Shown in pieces: positions 1 to 7,842 of a stretch of DNA of 64,000 nt. The stretch is from contig JADKIH010000017.1 of NCBI GenBank assembly GCA_016721305.1, positions 7,383 through 71,382 on the forward strand. The letters run 5' to 3'. The translations under genes were made by a program, and so were the position numbers. Each line of letters begins with the position of its first letter. Within the stretch, counting starts at the first letter, position 1. The DNA comes from Bacteroidota bacterium. Lineage in GTDB: Bacteria; Bacteroidota; Bacteroidia; AKYH767-A; 2013-40CM-41-45. The notes beneath the pieces were generated by a model. The model had not been told where the DNA came from, searched no databases, and saw only the letters and a list, made by a program, of their open reading frames with translations.

Positions 1-440
1 AACTGCCGGACCAACAACAAATGGACCAATGCCTACAGCGAGCTCGCTGAGCTTCGTAGATGCGCTTTCAACAGCAAATGTATAGTCTGCAGCACAAGCA
101 AGTCCCACGCCGCCACCGACAGCTTTTCCCTGCACACGGGCAACAACAAATTTCGGCGCACGGCGCATGGCGTTAATAACCGATGCGAAGCCGGAGAAAA
201 ATGTTTTTCCTTCTTCTAAAGTTTTGATGGCCATCAATTCGTCAAACGAGGCACCTGCACAAAAAGCTTTCTCGCCTTCACTGCGAAGGAGGATCACTTT
301 TGCTTCTTTGTTTTTTCCTGCTTCTTCAATTGCAGTAGCGAGCTGATTGAGAATAGCTCCCGTAAAGAACTTTGCGGATGAAAGAAAGTAACTTCCGCTA
401 TTCCGTTTTTGATTTCTGATTTTACGTGGCCGTTTGACAT
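1..440 (-). CDS. Enoyl-CoA hydratase/isomerase family protein (PaaG/PaaF-like), 3' end outside window, frameshifted
   Basis: Crotonase-fold enzyme, expected to hydrate or isomerise enoyl-CoA intermediates in beta-oxidation-like steps. Reading leftward from ATG at 438-440, the first ~23 residues (MSNGHVKSEIKNGIAEVTFF) are in one frame. The rest is one frame over: oxyanion-hole region FCAGASFDEL, then GGGVGLACAADY, the usual crotonase signature. The shift falls near 350-375 in a GGGAGC context and looks like a one-base deletion. The gene runs off the left edge, so about 145 residues of an expected ~260 are visible. Its nearness to paaZ (3-5 kb) suggests PaaG or PaaF of phenylacetate degradation, but family motifs alone do not separate these from other crotonases. 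Confidence 0.8.
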
Positions 441-489
441 GATATGTACTTGAGGGGGCGAATTTAGTTAATTAATTTGCATTGATTTT

Positions 490-600
490 GTTTCCCGCAG
501 AATGCGCAGAAATTTCGCAGAGATCGCAGAAACTAGAGGTGTTATTTCCCACGGAAAGCACGGAAATCGGCACGGAAATTCACGGAAAGTTATATTTTTG
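490..600. repeat. CGCAGA / CACGGAAA short-word repeat
   Basis: Intergenic DNA made of degenerate copies of CGCAGA followed by copies of CACGGAAA. The same two-part unit recurs at 51765-51842 and 53883-53972. CGCAGA-only versions lie at 2206-2305 (with an inverted TCTGCG half) and in inverse orientation at 17345-17395. The short open frame on the minus strand here is only a by-product of the repeat. Confidence 0.8.
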
Positions 601-650
601 ATCGGTAAATCGCTGAAAAAAAGATATCTTCGGGTATCAATTTTACTCAA

Positions 651-2189
651 ATGAAATTCTGCTTCTTAATCCTCTTCTCTTTGGCCGTTTTTTCTTCCAA
701 GGCTCAGATGTCGATCGATTGGGTCAATAATTTTTGTTGCTTCGATTCGATTGCGCCGCATACGTTTTCATCACCATTGGGATTTGTAACGGATGGTGAT
801 ACTTTGATCATAGCTTACTGGCAGGATGACGTATGTGAATTCAAGAAAATCAATTTGCCTTCCGGCACGGATTATCCTCTTTCTTATTTTCACTCTGCTG
901 TAGATTCGTTCATGGATCCAAAATATTTTGGGGGTGATTTTTTAAAAATAAATGGAAGGTATTATGTTGCAGGGATTGATGCTCGTTTTCATAACTATCA
1001 TTACCTGAATTATGGACCTGTATTTGATCTTAGGTTAGCTGCAGGTTCAGCACAAACAGGAATTCGAAAAATTTCAAAATCTGCAAGAAGCACTGCCTCG
1101 GGTTCTGTAATTTGTGCAGAGTTGGGAGATACTATGATTGGTACTGTTATGGCAAATATTTTTACAGGATTCGATACAACATCATTTGCGCCAAAGAATC
1201 AAACTACAAATTTGTATCCGGATGTTTTTGAAATACCTTCACAGAAGATCGCTGTTTTTAGTGATAATTTGCCGGGTGCATTTACTACTTTTATAAGACT
1301 TATCTCTTGTACTGCAGACAGCGGATTTATCACACTTGATCAGAGTTTTTCGTCGACAACAGGTAATAGTCATCAATTTGCCCAAATGGGTGATACTCTC
1401 GTTTGTGCTTTTACCGATTCATCTACGTTTGAGACTATATTTCAAAAAATAGATATGAATAATTTTCAATCTGAACCGATAGTGCAAAGTTCAGTTTTTG
1501 ATATTTACGGCGTTAGGAAATTATCAATTAGCCCTGATTCGCAATTCATCTATGTGCGTACAGGAACAACATTCTCCAAGTTTACCAGAGATTTTCAATT
1601 AATTTATTCTCGTACTATTCCGGGTTCTTCTTTTGATGCGGAAAACAGGTCTTCAATATTATTTGATGACGATCAGAACCCTATACTTGGATACAGTTTT
1701 ATAAACAATCTCCTCACCAATGAAGATGTTTTGATCTTAATCATAGATAAAAACTCAGGAGTTACCCTTGACTCTTTGCATTATAATGATGCAAGAAATA
1801 CGGCAGATCACTTGCTTAATATGTTTCGTGATTCAACTGGACATCTGAACGTCATCTTCTGCAACGATTACGATAATTTTGCCATCCTAGCCGAGGAAAC
1901 TCAAATTGGTATCTTTCAAATCAGCTCTCAAAGTCTTTCTTCTTATTCGCTGTCTGCATTCGATAAATCAATTCGCATTTTTCCCATTCCCGCATCGAAT
2001 TCGATTAATGTTTCCGGAATAGCTGATGAATTTGAATACACAATTTTAAACAACCTCGGACAAGTAATCCAGCAAGGCCATTCAATTAACCGAAATGAGT
2101 TATCTATTTCTTCGTTGCAGCCGGGATACTATTTTCTGAAGTTGATTGCGAAAGAAGGGAGTGGGAGGAAAGGGTTTATCAAGCAATAA
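651..2189 (+). CDS. Secreted protein with T9SS type A C-terminal sorting domain
   Basis: A 512-residue protein exported by Sec (signal peptide about residues 1-18, MKFCFLILFSLAVFSSKAQ) and then probably across the outer membrane by the type IX system. The last ~75 residues form a Por secretion tail: IRIFPIPASNSINVSG start, LNNLGQVIQ middle, LQPGYYFLKLIAKEG end, and a basic C-terminus. The middle ~400 residues are beta-rich with scattered short D/G motifs and match no enzyme family I recognise; a beta-propeller-like architecture is a guess. It stands alone between repeat-rich spacers. The start is the first ATG after the spacer and directly precedes the signal peptide. Confidence 0.85.
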   Translation: MKFCFLILFSLAVFSSKAQMSIDWVNNFCCFDSIAPHTFSSPLGFVTDGDTLIIAYWQDDVCEFKKINLPSGTDYPLSYFHSAVDSFMDPKYFGGDFLKINGRYYVAGIDARFHNYHYLNYGPVFDLRLAAGSAQTGIRKISKSARSTASGSVICAELGDTMIGTVMANIFTGFDTTSFAPKNQTTNLYPDVFEIPSQKIAVFSDNLPGAFTTFIRLISCTADSGFITLDQSFSSTTGNSHQFAQMGDTLVCAFTDSSTFETIFQKIDMNNFQSEPIVQSSVFDIYGVRKLSISPDSQFIYVRTGTTFSKFTRDFQLIYSRTIPGSSFDAENRSSILFDDDQNPILGYSFINNLLTNEDVLILIIDKNSGVTLDSLHYNDARNTADHLLNMFRDSTGHLNVIFCNDYDNFAILAEETQIGIFQISSQSLSSYSLSAFDKSIRIFPIPASNSINVSGIADEFEYTILNNLGQVIQQGHSINRNELSISSLQPGYYFLKLIAKEGSGRKGFIKQ

Positions 2190-2205
2190 TTTTCATTGTG
2201 TAATT

Positions 2206-2305
2206 TCCCCGCAGAACACGCGGATTACGCAGAAACTTTCATAAGAATGTATAATCTAGTCAATCTGCGCAATCTGCGTAATCCGCGTGATCTGCGGGAA
2301 CAAAA
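2206..2305. repeat. Inverted CGCAGA/TCTGCG repeat
   Basis: The first half carries CGCAGA, CGCGGA and CGCAGA words; the second half carries CTGCGC, CTGCGT, CCGCGT and CTGCGG words. The locus can therefore fold as an imperfect hairpin. It is the same word family as at 490-600. Open frames here (for example one starting at 2196) are repeat-derived and not genes. Confidence 0.7.
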
Positions 2306-2355
2306 TTCAGGTACCTCCTCTGGTTTACTGAATAAACTACCTTTCTGCGTGAAAC

Positions 2356-2386
2356 AAAAAAAGCCATCCCGTTCCCGAGATGGCTT
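2356..2386 (-). terminator. Rho-independent terminator of the 2412-2864 gene
   Basis: Perfect 8-bp stem AAGCCATC (2361-2368) with GATGGCTT (2379-2386) and a 10-nt loop. On the minus strand it is followed by a run of T. It sits just past the stop of the minus-strand gene. Confidence 0.8.
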
Positions 2387-2411
2387 CCAATTTTCTTAAA
2401 GCATAATCGAA

Positions 2412-2864
2412 TCAATTCGACGCGTAAGAAGGAATCTTTCCCTCTTTCACCATCTGCTGCGTTTTTTCTTTGTGCGCTAAATAGTCGCCAAAGCACAGCG
2501 CCGATAACATCTCATCACGAGACATCGTCAGATTGCCCAATTGCTTTTTAATTTCCGGTCCACAACGATCTACGAAAATCTCGAATCGTTCCGGTGCCCA
2601 GATGTACTCTTTCTTTTGCCAATCCGGTTTCGTGCGATCAATTTGAAACTCATTTGGCAAATCACCATGAATAATCGCTTTTACATCCAAACCTTCGAAA
2701 GATTTCGGAAGTAAACGGTTGTCGAAAATAAGAGGACGGCTGACGTCGATCACGTGCTTCTTGCGCTTCGGATCAATCATCTTCAGTCCGTTGATACGGA
2801 GACCTTTCTTCTTCAGGTGACCGAACTTTTTCTCGAACCTTTCTAATGTGTCGTAAAGTAACAT
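2412..2864 (-). CDS. Conserved-looking hypothetical protein next to paaZ
   Basis: A 150-residue soluble protein with no signal peptide or membrane segment, and no family I can name. I chose ATG at 2862-2864 (MLLYDTLERFEKKFG...). The longer open frame upstream only translates intergenic CGCAACTCGCAACC repeats. It is rich in charged residues and has a W-x-x-K-E-Y-I-W-A-P-E-R-F-E stretch around residue 85. It lies about 195 nt downstream of paaZ on the same strand, separated by repeat DNA, and ends in a clear terminator. A role in phenylacetate metabolism is conceivable from position only. Confidence 0.65.
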   Translation of the reverse strand: MLLYDTLERFEKKFGHLKKKGLRINGLKMIDPKRKKHVIDVSRPLIFDNRLLPKSFEGLDVKAIIHGDLPNEFQIDRTKPDWQKKEYIWAPERFEIFVDRCGPEIKKQLGNLTMSRDEMLSALCFGDYLAHKEKTQQMVKEGKIPSYASN

Positions 2865-2894
2865 GGTTTTTTTTGGTTTATACTTAGTTGCTTG

Positions 2895-3040
2895 TAGTTT
2901 CTTTTTGAGTTGCGGGTTACGAATTGCGAGTTGCGGATTACAACTTCTCAATTCCTTCACGCAAAATTCTTATTGCTTTTTTGTGTTGCGAGTTACGGGT
3001 TGCGAGTTGCGGATTACAACTTCTCAATTCCTCACTGCAT
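2895..3040. repeat. GCAACTCGCAACCCG-type word repeat
   Basis: Degenerate copies of GAGTTGCGGGTTACGA, including two near-identical 24-nt blocks ending in GATTACAACTTCTCAATTCC. The reverse complement of the same word fills 22296-22368 between paaJ and the paaY-like gene. No gene is supported here. Confidence 0.75.
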
Positions 3041-3058
3041 ATTTCTAATTAACTTTTT

Positions 3059-5192
3059 TTATTTAACTAATTTCTTTCTTGTATCACCTATCAATTGCGA
3101 ATGTTGCTTTTTGAATTCTGAATTCTGAATTCTGAATTGCCTACTGATGGGCTTGCAAGCCACGAGCGTAAGGACCGTCTCCAACGCCACAATCTCCTGC
3201 TTCTGATTCACGACCTGAACGTACCATTCCACAACTCCTTGCGGAATTTGCCCTTCGCGATTGTCTTTTTTCGTTTTACGCTGACAGGTTAACTTCACCT
3301 GAATCGTATCGCCCGGATAAACGGGTTGAATGAAACGTAAATTATCTAATCCGTAGTTGGCAAGTACAGGTCCTCTCTTTGGATCCACGAACAAGCCCGC
3401 TGCTGCAGAAATCACGAAGTAACCGTGAGCCACTCTTCTTTCGAAGATGGATCCTTCGAGCGATGTTTCATCGGTGTGTGCGTAGAAGAAATCTCCACTC
3501 ACTCCGGCAAAATTCACAACGTCGGCTTCTGTAACAGTGCGTTTATGTGTAATGAGCGTATCGCCCACTTGTATTTCTTCGAAATATTTGCGGAAAGGAT
3601 GAATAACATCTTCTTTCATTTCCGCACCCGGCAAATAGGTATTCAAAATCTTTGTCAAAGTCGTCGGTGATCCCTGCAACGCAGTACGCTGCATGTAATG
3701 ATGAACACCACGAATTCCACCCATCTCTTCGCCACCGCCTGCACGTCCCGGTCCGCCATGTACTAAGTGCGGAAGCGGAGAACCATGTCCGGTCGATTCG
3801 CCTGCACACTCTTTGTTGATGATGACCATCCGACCATGCATACAGGCAGAGCCTAGTACGATGTCTTTTGCAAAATGGTTATCTGCCGTAAACACGGAGC
3901 CAACCAGACTGCCTTTTCCCATCTTCGCCAACTCGGCTGCTTCTTCGTTGTTGCGGTATGGCATCACGGTACTAACCGGTCCAAACGCTTCAACCGAATG
4001 CGCTTCGGTGCTATTCATCGGATCTTTGCAGTAAAGCAACATCGATGAAATGAACGATCCTCTTTCGGAATCAGCTCCTACAACATCAACTTTATCTAAA
4101 TCGCCGTACACCAATTCGCTCGATTTCATGAGCAGGCGTACTTTATCTTTTACATCTTTTACTTGGCCTTTGCTTGCCAATGGTCCCATACGAACGCCTT
4201 CTACCGAAGGATCGCCGATGATATTGCTCTTTAAGCGTTCACGAAGTGAGTTGATCACCACTTCCGTCATATTCTCCGGAACAATGATGCGACGAATTGC
4301 AGTACATTTTTGTCCGGCCTTTAATCGTCATCTCTCTCGTCACTTCTTTGATGAAGAGCTTAAACTCTTCTGTCTCCGGAGTGCAATCGGTTCCAAGTAT
4401 GCAGCAGTTCAGTGAATCTGCTTCCATATTGAAACGAATCGAATTATTTACAATGGCAGGATGACTCTTCAGCATTCGTCCTGTTTCGGCCGAACCTGTG
4501 AACGTCACAACATCCTGACAAGTCAGATGCTCAAATAGATCGCCGACGCTTCCGCAAACAAGCTGAAGCGAGCCTTCAGGTAGAATTCCCGAAGCAACGA
4601 TTTCGCGAACGACTAATTCGGTGAGATAGGAGGTAGAGGTCGCAGGTTTCACGATCGCAGGCACGCCGGCGAGGAGATTCACAGCAATTTTCTCCAACAT
4701 ACCCCAAACCGGGAAGTTGAACGCATTAATATGTATAGCCACTCCTTCGAGAGGTACACATATATGATGGCCGACGAAGGATCCGTTTTTCGAGATCATT
4801 TCCATATTGCCATCTACATAGAATGACTCATCGGGCAATTCGCGACGACCTTTGCTGGCGTAAACGAATAAGTTACCTATACCGCCATCAATATCAATCC
4901 ATGAATCCGCTTTTGTAGCTCCCGTGGCAGCCGACAAAGCATAAAACATTTTCTTCTTCTCGTTCAGATGCATGGCTAATGCTTTGAGCATTCGCGCACG
5001 TTCGTGAAACGTCATTTTGCGCAGCTTATGACCTGCCTGCTTACGCCCGAATTCGAGCATAGCGTTAAAGTCCAAGCCCTTACTAGTGGAGGTAAAAATC
5101 TCCTCTCCTGTGATGGCATTGAACAGCGGGGTGCCGGCACCTTCGCCCTCGATCCAGCGACCGAGTGTATAATTTTTAAGCTTTTCAGCCAT
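3059..5192 (-). CDS. paaZ: Bifunctional oxepin-CoA hydrolase / 3-oxo-5,6-dehydrosuberyl-CoA semialdehyde dehydrogenase, frameshifted
   Basis: Opens the oxepin ring of the phenylacetate intermediate with its MaoC-like hydratase domain and oxidises the resulting aldehyde with NADP in its aldehyde dehydrogenase domain. The N-terminal ~520 residues are the dehydrogenase: substrate/NADP region [19 protein letters not shown], general base in NMEADSLN, nucleophile Cys in KAGQKCTAI (~residue 296), and the PaaZ-type [17 protein letters not shown] block. The C-terminal domain has [15 protein letters not shown] with the catalytic Asp/His. One extra G near 4317 splits it into two open frames (5192 to ~4317, then ~4317 to 3059). 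Repaired length is ~710 residues. About 30 residues past the family's normal end (LTLVACKP) are encoded by TTCAGAATTC intergenic repeat and following DNA. Confidence 0.93.
3108..3140. repeat. GAATTCTGAATT word repeat inside the paaZ 3' end
   Basis: Three to four head-to-tail copies of TGAATTCTGAATTC. Related runs occur at 35300-35490, 43578-43613 and 55076-55218. Here the repeat is in frame with paaZ and encodes [10 protein letters not shown]. Confidence 0.75.
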
Positions 5193-5333
5193 GGTTATTT
5201 CAACAAATTAGGGGCGACTATTTCCACTCCGGCTATCCATGCGGATTCCGGCGGAAATATCGACCATTTACTCAAATTCAGCCTGTTATGGCCTGTGGGG
5301 GTCCTTAATAAAGAGTTAGGAAAATCGAGTGAG

Positions 5334-5363
5334 CAAAGATAACCCAAAGTAGGCTGATGTCAA
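5334..5363 (-). promoter_or_regulatory. Predicted promoter of paaZ
   Basis: On the minus strand: TTG (5361-5363), 19-nt spacer, TATCTTTG (5334-5341). This is an exact match to the Bacteroidota primary sigma consensus TTG-N19/21-TAnnTTTG. The implied leader is about 135 nt. Confidence 0.6.
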
Positions 5364-5455
5364 GCTATTTAAGAGGGAAATACAGGACTTTAACCATCTT
5401 TTTTTCGCTCCGGGAAAATTCACCGGAAATAGTTGACTAATTAATCCTCAACTCC

Positions 5456-5485
5456 TTGTATTTTGTTGAAAATTATCTACATTTG
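5456..5485 (+). promoter_or_regulatory. Predicted promoter of the rpsF operon
   Basis: TTG (5456-5458), 19-nt spacer, TACATTTG (5478-5485), an exact Bacteroidota consensus about 28 nt before the rpsF start codon. Confidence 0.75.
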
Positions 5486-5520
5486 CAGCCCATAAAAAAA
5501 TCTCCGTAAAACAAACAAAC

Positions 5521-5880
5521 ATGCCAAATCAGTACGAGATGGTGTTCATCATGACTCCTGTTCTTTCGGAGGAACAGATGATGGATACTGTCAACAAATT
5601 CAAGAAAATCCTCACCGACAACGGTTCCGACATTGTTTTTGAAAACAATTGGGGATTGCGCAAACTGGCTTACCCTATCCAGAAAAAAAACACAGGGTTT
5701 TATTATCTGATTGAGTTCAAAGCACCGGGCGAATTAATTGGCAAGGTGGAAACTGAATTCAAGCGTGATGAAAGAATTATGCGCTTCCTTACGATTGCTC
5801 TCGACAAACATGCCGTTGCTTACAACGAAAAAAAGCGTAAAAACGCTGCGTTGAAAAAAGAAGAAGAAAAAGTAGCTTAA
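5521..5880 (+). CDS. rpsF: 30S ribosomal protein S6
   Basis: A 119-residue S6, the platform protein of the small subunit that binds 16S rRNA together with S18. The N-terminus [19 protein letters not shown] and the segment [22 protein letters not shown] are typical of S6. A short lysine/glutamate-rich C-terminal tail follows. It is first of the rpsF-rpsR-rplI operon, 13 nt before rpsR. No Shine-Dalgarno site is seen, as usual in this phylum. Confidence 0.97.
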   Translation: MPNQYEMVFIMTPVLSEEQMMDTVNKFKKILTDNGSDIVFENNWGLRKLAYPIQKKNTGFYYLIEFKAPGELIGKVETEFKRDERIMRFLTIALDKHAVAYNEKKRKNAALKKEEEKVA

Positions 5881-5893
5881 ACAACACAGAACG

Positions 5894-6160
5894 ATGAGCC
5901 AATCAAACGAAGTACGTTACCTCAACCCGCCTGCGGTTGACACGTCAAAGAAAAAGTATTGCCGCTTCAAAAAGAACGGCATTAAATACATCGACTACAA
6001 AGATGCTAACTTCCTGCTCCGTTTTGTGAACGAGCAAGGTAAGATCCTTCCACGCCGTCTTACAGGTACATCCCTGAAATTTCAGCGTAAGGTTGGACAA
6101 TCAATTAAACGCGCGCGTCACCTTGCGTTGATGCCGTATGTATCTGATTTATTAAAATAA
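5894..6160 (+). CDS. rpsR: 30S ribosomal protein S18
   Basis: An 88-residue S18 that binds 16S rRNA next to S6. Recognised by [16 protein letters not shown], the [19 protein letters not shown] core and the [12 protein letters not shown]-terminal motif. Middle gene of the three-gene ribosomal operon. The ten or so residues at the N-terminus are variable and hydrophilic, as in other Bacteroidota S18 proteins. Confidence 0.97.
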   Translation: MSQSNEVRYLNPPAVDTSKKKYCRFKKNGIKYIDYKDANFLLRFVNEQGKILPRRLTGTSLKFQRKVGQSIKRARHLALMPYVSDLLK

Positions 6161-6173
6161 GGAGGACTGACCC

Positions 6174-6620
6174 ATGGATATCATTTTAAAACAAGACGTC
6201 GATAATCTCGGTTATGCCGACGAAGTGGTGAAAGTTCGCCCTGGTTACGGCCGTAACTACCTTATTCCACGTGGCCTTGCTATCATGGCTAGCGTTGAAA
6301 ATCGTAAGATACTTGCCGAAACAATGAAACAACGCGCTCACAAAGCACAAAAGATCAGAGGAGATGCTGAAGCTGTTGCAAAACAACTCGAAGCTATGAC
6401 TCTTAAGATCGGTGCGAAAGTGGGAGAGAGCGGAAAGATTTACGGTTCTGTCAATGCTCTGCAATTGGCCGACGTACTCGCTAAACACGGCGTGAACGTT
6501 GATCGTAAGAAAATCCACCTCGATTCTGAACACATCAAAGCTCTGGGCACTTACACTGCAATGGTGAATCTGCACAAAGATGTGAAAGTGAAAGTAACAT
6601 TTGAAGTAATCGCTGAGTAA
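6174..6620 (+). CDS. rplI: 50S ribosomal protein L9
   Basis: A 148-residue L9 of the large subunit. The N-terminal 23S-binding domain has MDIILKQDVDNLGYADEVV and the family signature GYGRNYLIPRGLA; the connecting helix and C-terminal domain end in VKVTFEVIAE. Length matches the family. An AAGGAGG at 6159-6165 precedes the start, a rare strong Shine-Dalgarno for this phylum. Last gene of the operon, followed by a terminator at 6645-6676. Confidence 0.97.
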   Translation: MDIILKQDVDNLGYADEVVKVRPGYGRNYLIPRGLAIMASVENRKILAETMKQRAHKAQKIRGDAEAVAKQLEAMTLKIGAKVGESGKIYGSVNALQLADVLAKHGVNVDRKKIHLDSEHIKALGTYTAMVNLHKDVKVKVTFEVIAE

Positions 6621-6640
6621 TCAGCATTGCTTGCAAGAAT

Positions 6641-7300
6641 AACGGGCTGTCTCTTTTAGGGGCAGCCTTTTTTTTTGAAGTCAAAAATCAAAAGTCAAAA
6701 GCCAAAAGCTGCTTACCTGAAGTAAGCAGTTGCGAATAATTCAGCTATTAGTCCCGTAGGGACGACCTGCTTGTAGAAACAAATCAAACCCAGAATTCAA
6801 GCTCCGTAGGAGCGACCTAAATTCCTTTTATTCTTTCGGCTTCGGTTCGTAGGCCGCTCCTACGGAGCTAATCATCCGATGTCGATGCGTTCTACACACA
6901 GTACGCTCCTACGGAGCTTTTATTCGAATTTCAATCCTCTCTTACGATAATATCGGGTAATCTCTTTTTAGGGGCGGATTTTTTTTGAAGTCAAAAGCCA
7001 AAAGCTGCTTACTTGAAGTAAGCAGTTGCAAATAATTCAGCTATTAGTCCCGTAGGGACGACCTGTTTGTAGAAGGAAATCAAACCCAGGATTCAAGCTC
7101 CGTAGGAGCGACCTAAATCCGTTTTATTATATCAGCTTCGATTCACAGGCCGCTCCTACGGAGCTAATGTTCCGATGTCGATGCGTTCTACAAACAGTGC
7201 GCTCCTACGGAGCTATGGTTCCAATTTCATTCCTCTCTTACGATAATATCGGGTTGTCTCTTTTTAGGGGCAGCATTTTTTTTAAGGCCAAAATCAAAAG
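6641..7300. repeat. Tandem duplication (about 296-311-bp unit) with four palindromes per unit
   Basis: Two full units (from ~6641 and ~6952) and the start of a third (~7248) show the same order: terminator-like hairpin, CAAAAGTCAAAAGCC words, GTCCCGTAGGGAC, GCTCCGTAGGAGC, and two copies of GCTCCTACGGAGC in the reverse sense. The four palindromes start at 6751, 6801, 6856 and 6905, and again at 7047, 7097, 7152 and 7201, a constant offset of 296. Open frames in this region are not convincing genes. Confidence 0.9.
6645..6676 (+). terminator. Terminator of the rpsF-rpsR-rplI operon
   Basis: GGCTG stem pairs with CAGCC and is followed by nine T. Degenerate copies of this hairpin start the later repeat units near 6954 and 7250. 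Confidence 0.7.
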
Positions 7301-7420
7301 TCAAAAACCAAAAGGGCGGAGGCTTGGATTGATCCTGATTGTGTTTTTTTGAATTCAAAATTTTGCGTTGAACTTATAATTGCTTTCAATGCAATGTACT
7401 TTGTCGGGAATGGAATGTGC

Positions 7421-7721
7421 GACCCCGATGGGGTCGGGTGGGTGTGCGCATTCTTTCTACCATTGTTGGACCCCGATGGGGTCCTTATGTTGTTGGTATT
7501 TCGTTTCTCAAGATTAGTGCGACTTTCAGGGTTGCACAATTTGCCAATCAAAGTTCTTTTTGCCTATGAATTCAATTAGAAATGATTTGTGTAGGAAAAC
7601 GATTCTAGTCAATTTTTGAAGCCGCTTGTTCAGTCATATGCGTTTTCTACTGGCTGGACCCCATAGGGGTCCCACAATGGTAGCAGGTGAAATATCGCCC
7701 GCCGTCGACCCCATCGGGGTC
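7421..7721. repeat. Inverted pair of doublets of GACCCC-NNN-GGGGTC palindromes
   Basis: Four 15-bp palindromes at 7421-7435, 7469-7483, 7657-7671 and 7707-7721. The second copy is preceded by CTACCATTGTTG; the third is followed by the reverse complement CCACAATGGTAG. The flank of copy 1 (TGTGC) likewise mirrors that of copy 4 (GCACA). The left and right doublets are thus inverted copies around a ~170-bp centre, a REP/BIME-like arrangement. No transposase lies nearby. Confidence 0.8.
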
Positions 7722-7842
7722 GCACAAATGGCCATTCATTATAGCGTTAATAAACGTTTTCCGTCGTTGGAATTCATATCTCAAAAGACGAACAATTCAA
7801 TTTTTGGGAGATGATTTAAATTGATATTCCTGATTTTAAAAT

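Larger units (their letters stand above)
5193..5520. other. Divergent intergenic region, paaZ / rpsF
   Basis: A 328-bp spacer between divergent genes. It holds a good Bacteroidota promoter for each side (entries at 5334-5363 and 5456-5485). The paaZ promoter lies ~140 nt from its start codon, so paaZ mRNA would have an unusually long 5' leader. No conserved riboswitch fold was recognised in that leader. Confidence 0.6.

Noticed and set aside
2910..3128. Open frames on the plus strand between the hypothetical gene and paaZ
   Set aside because: They read through the CTCGCAAC word repeats and overlap the real paaZ 3' end in antisense.
5004..5342. 112-codon plus-strand frame over the paaZ start
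   Set aside because: Antisense shadow of paaZ; no homology features and no promoter of its own.
7167..7814. Several 60-85-codon open frames on both strands in the repeat region after rplI
   Set aside because: They translate palindromes and duplicated repeat units, lack start signals and have no family resemblance.
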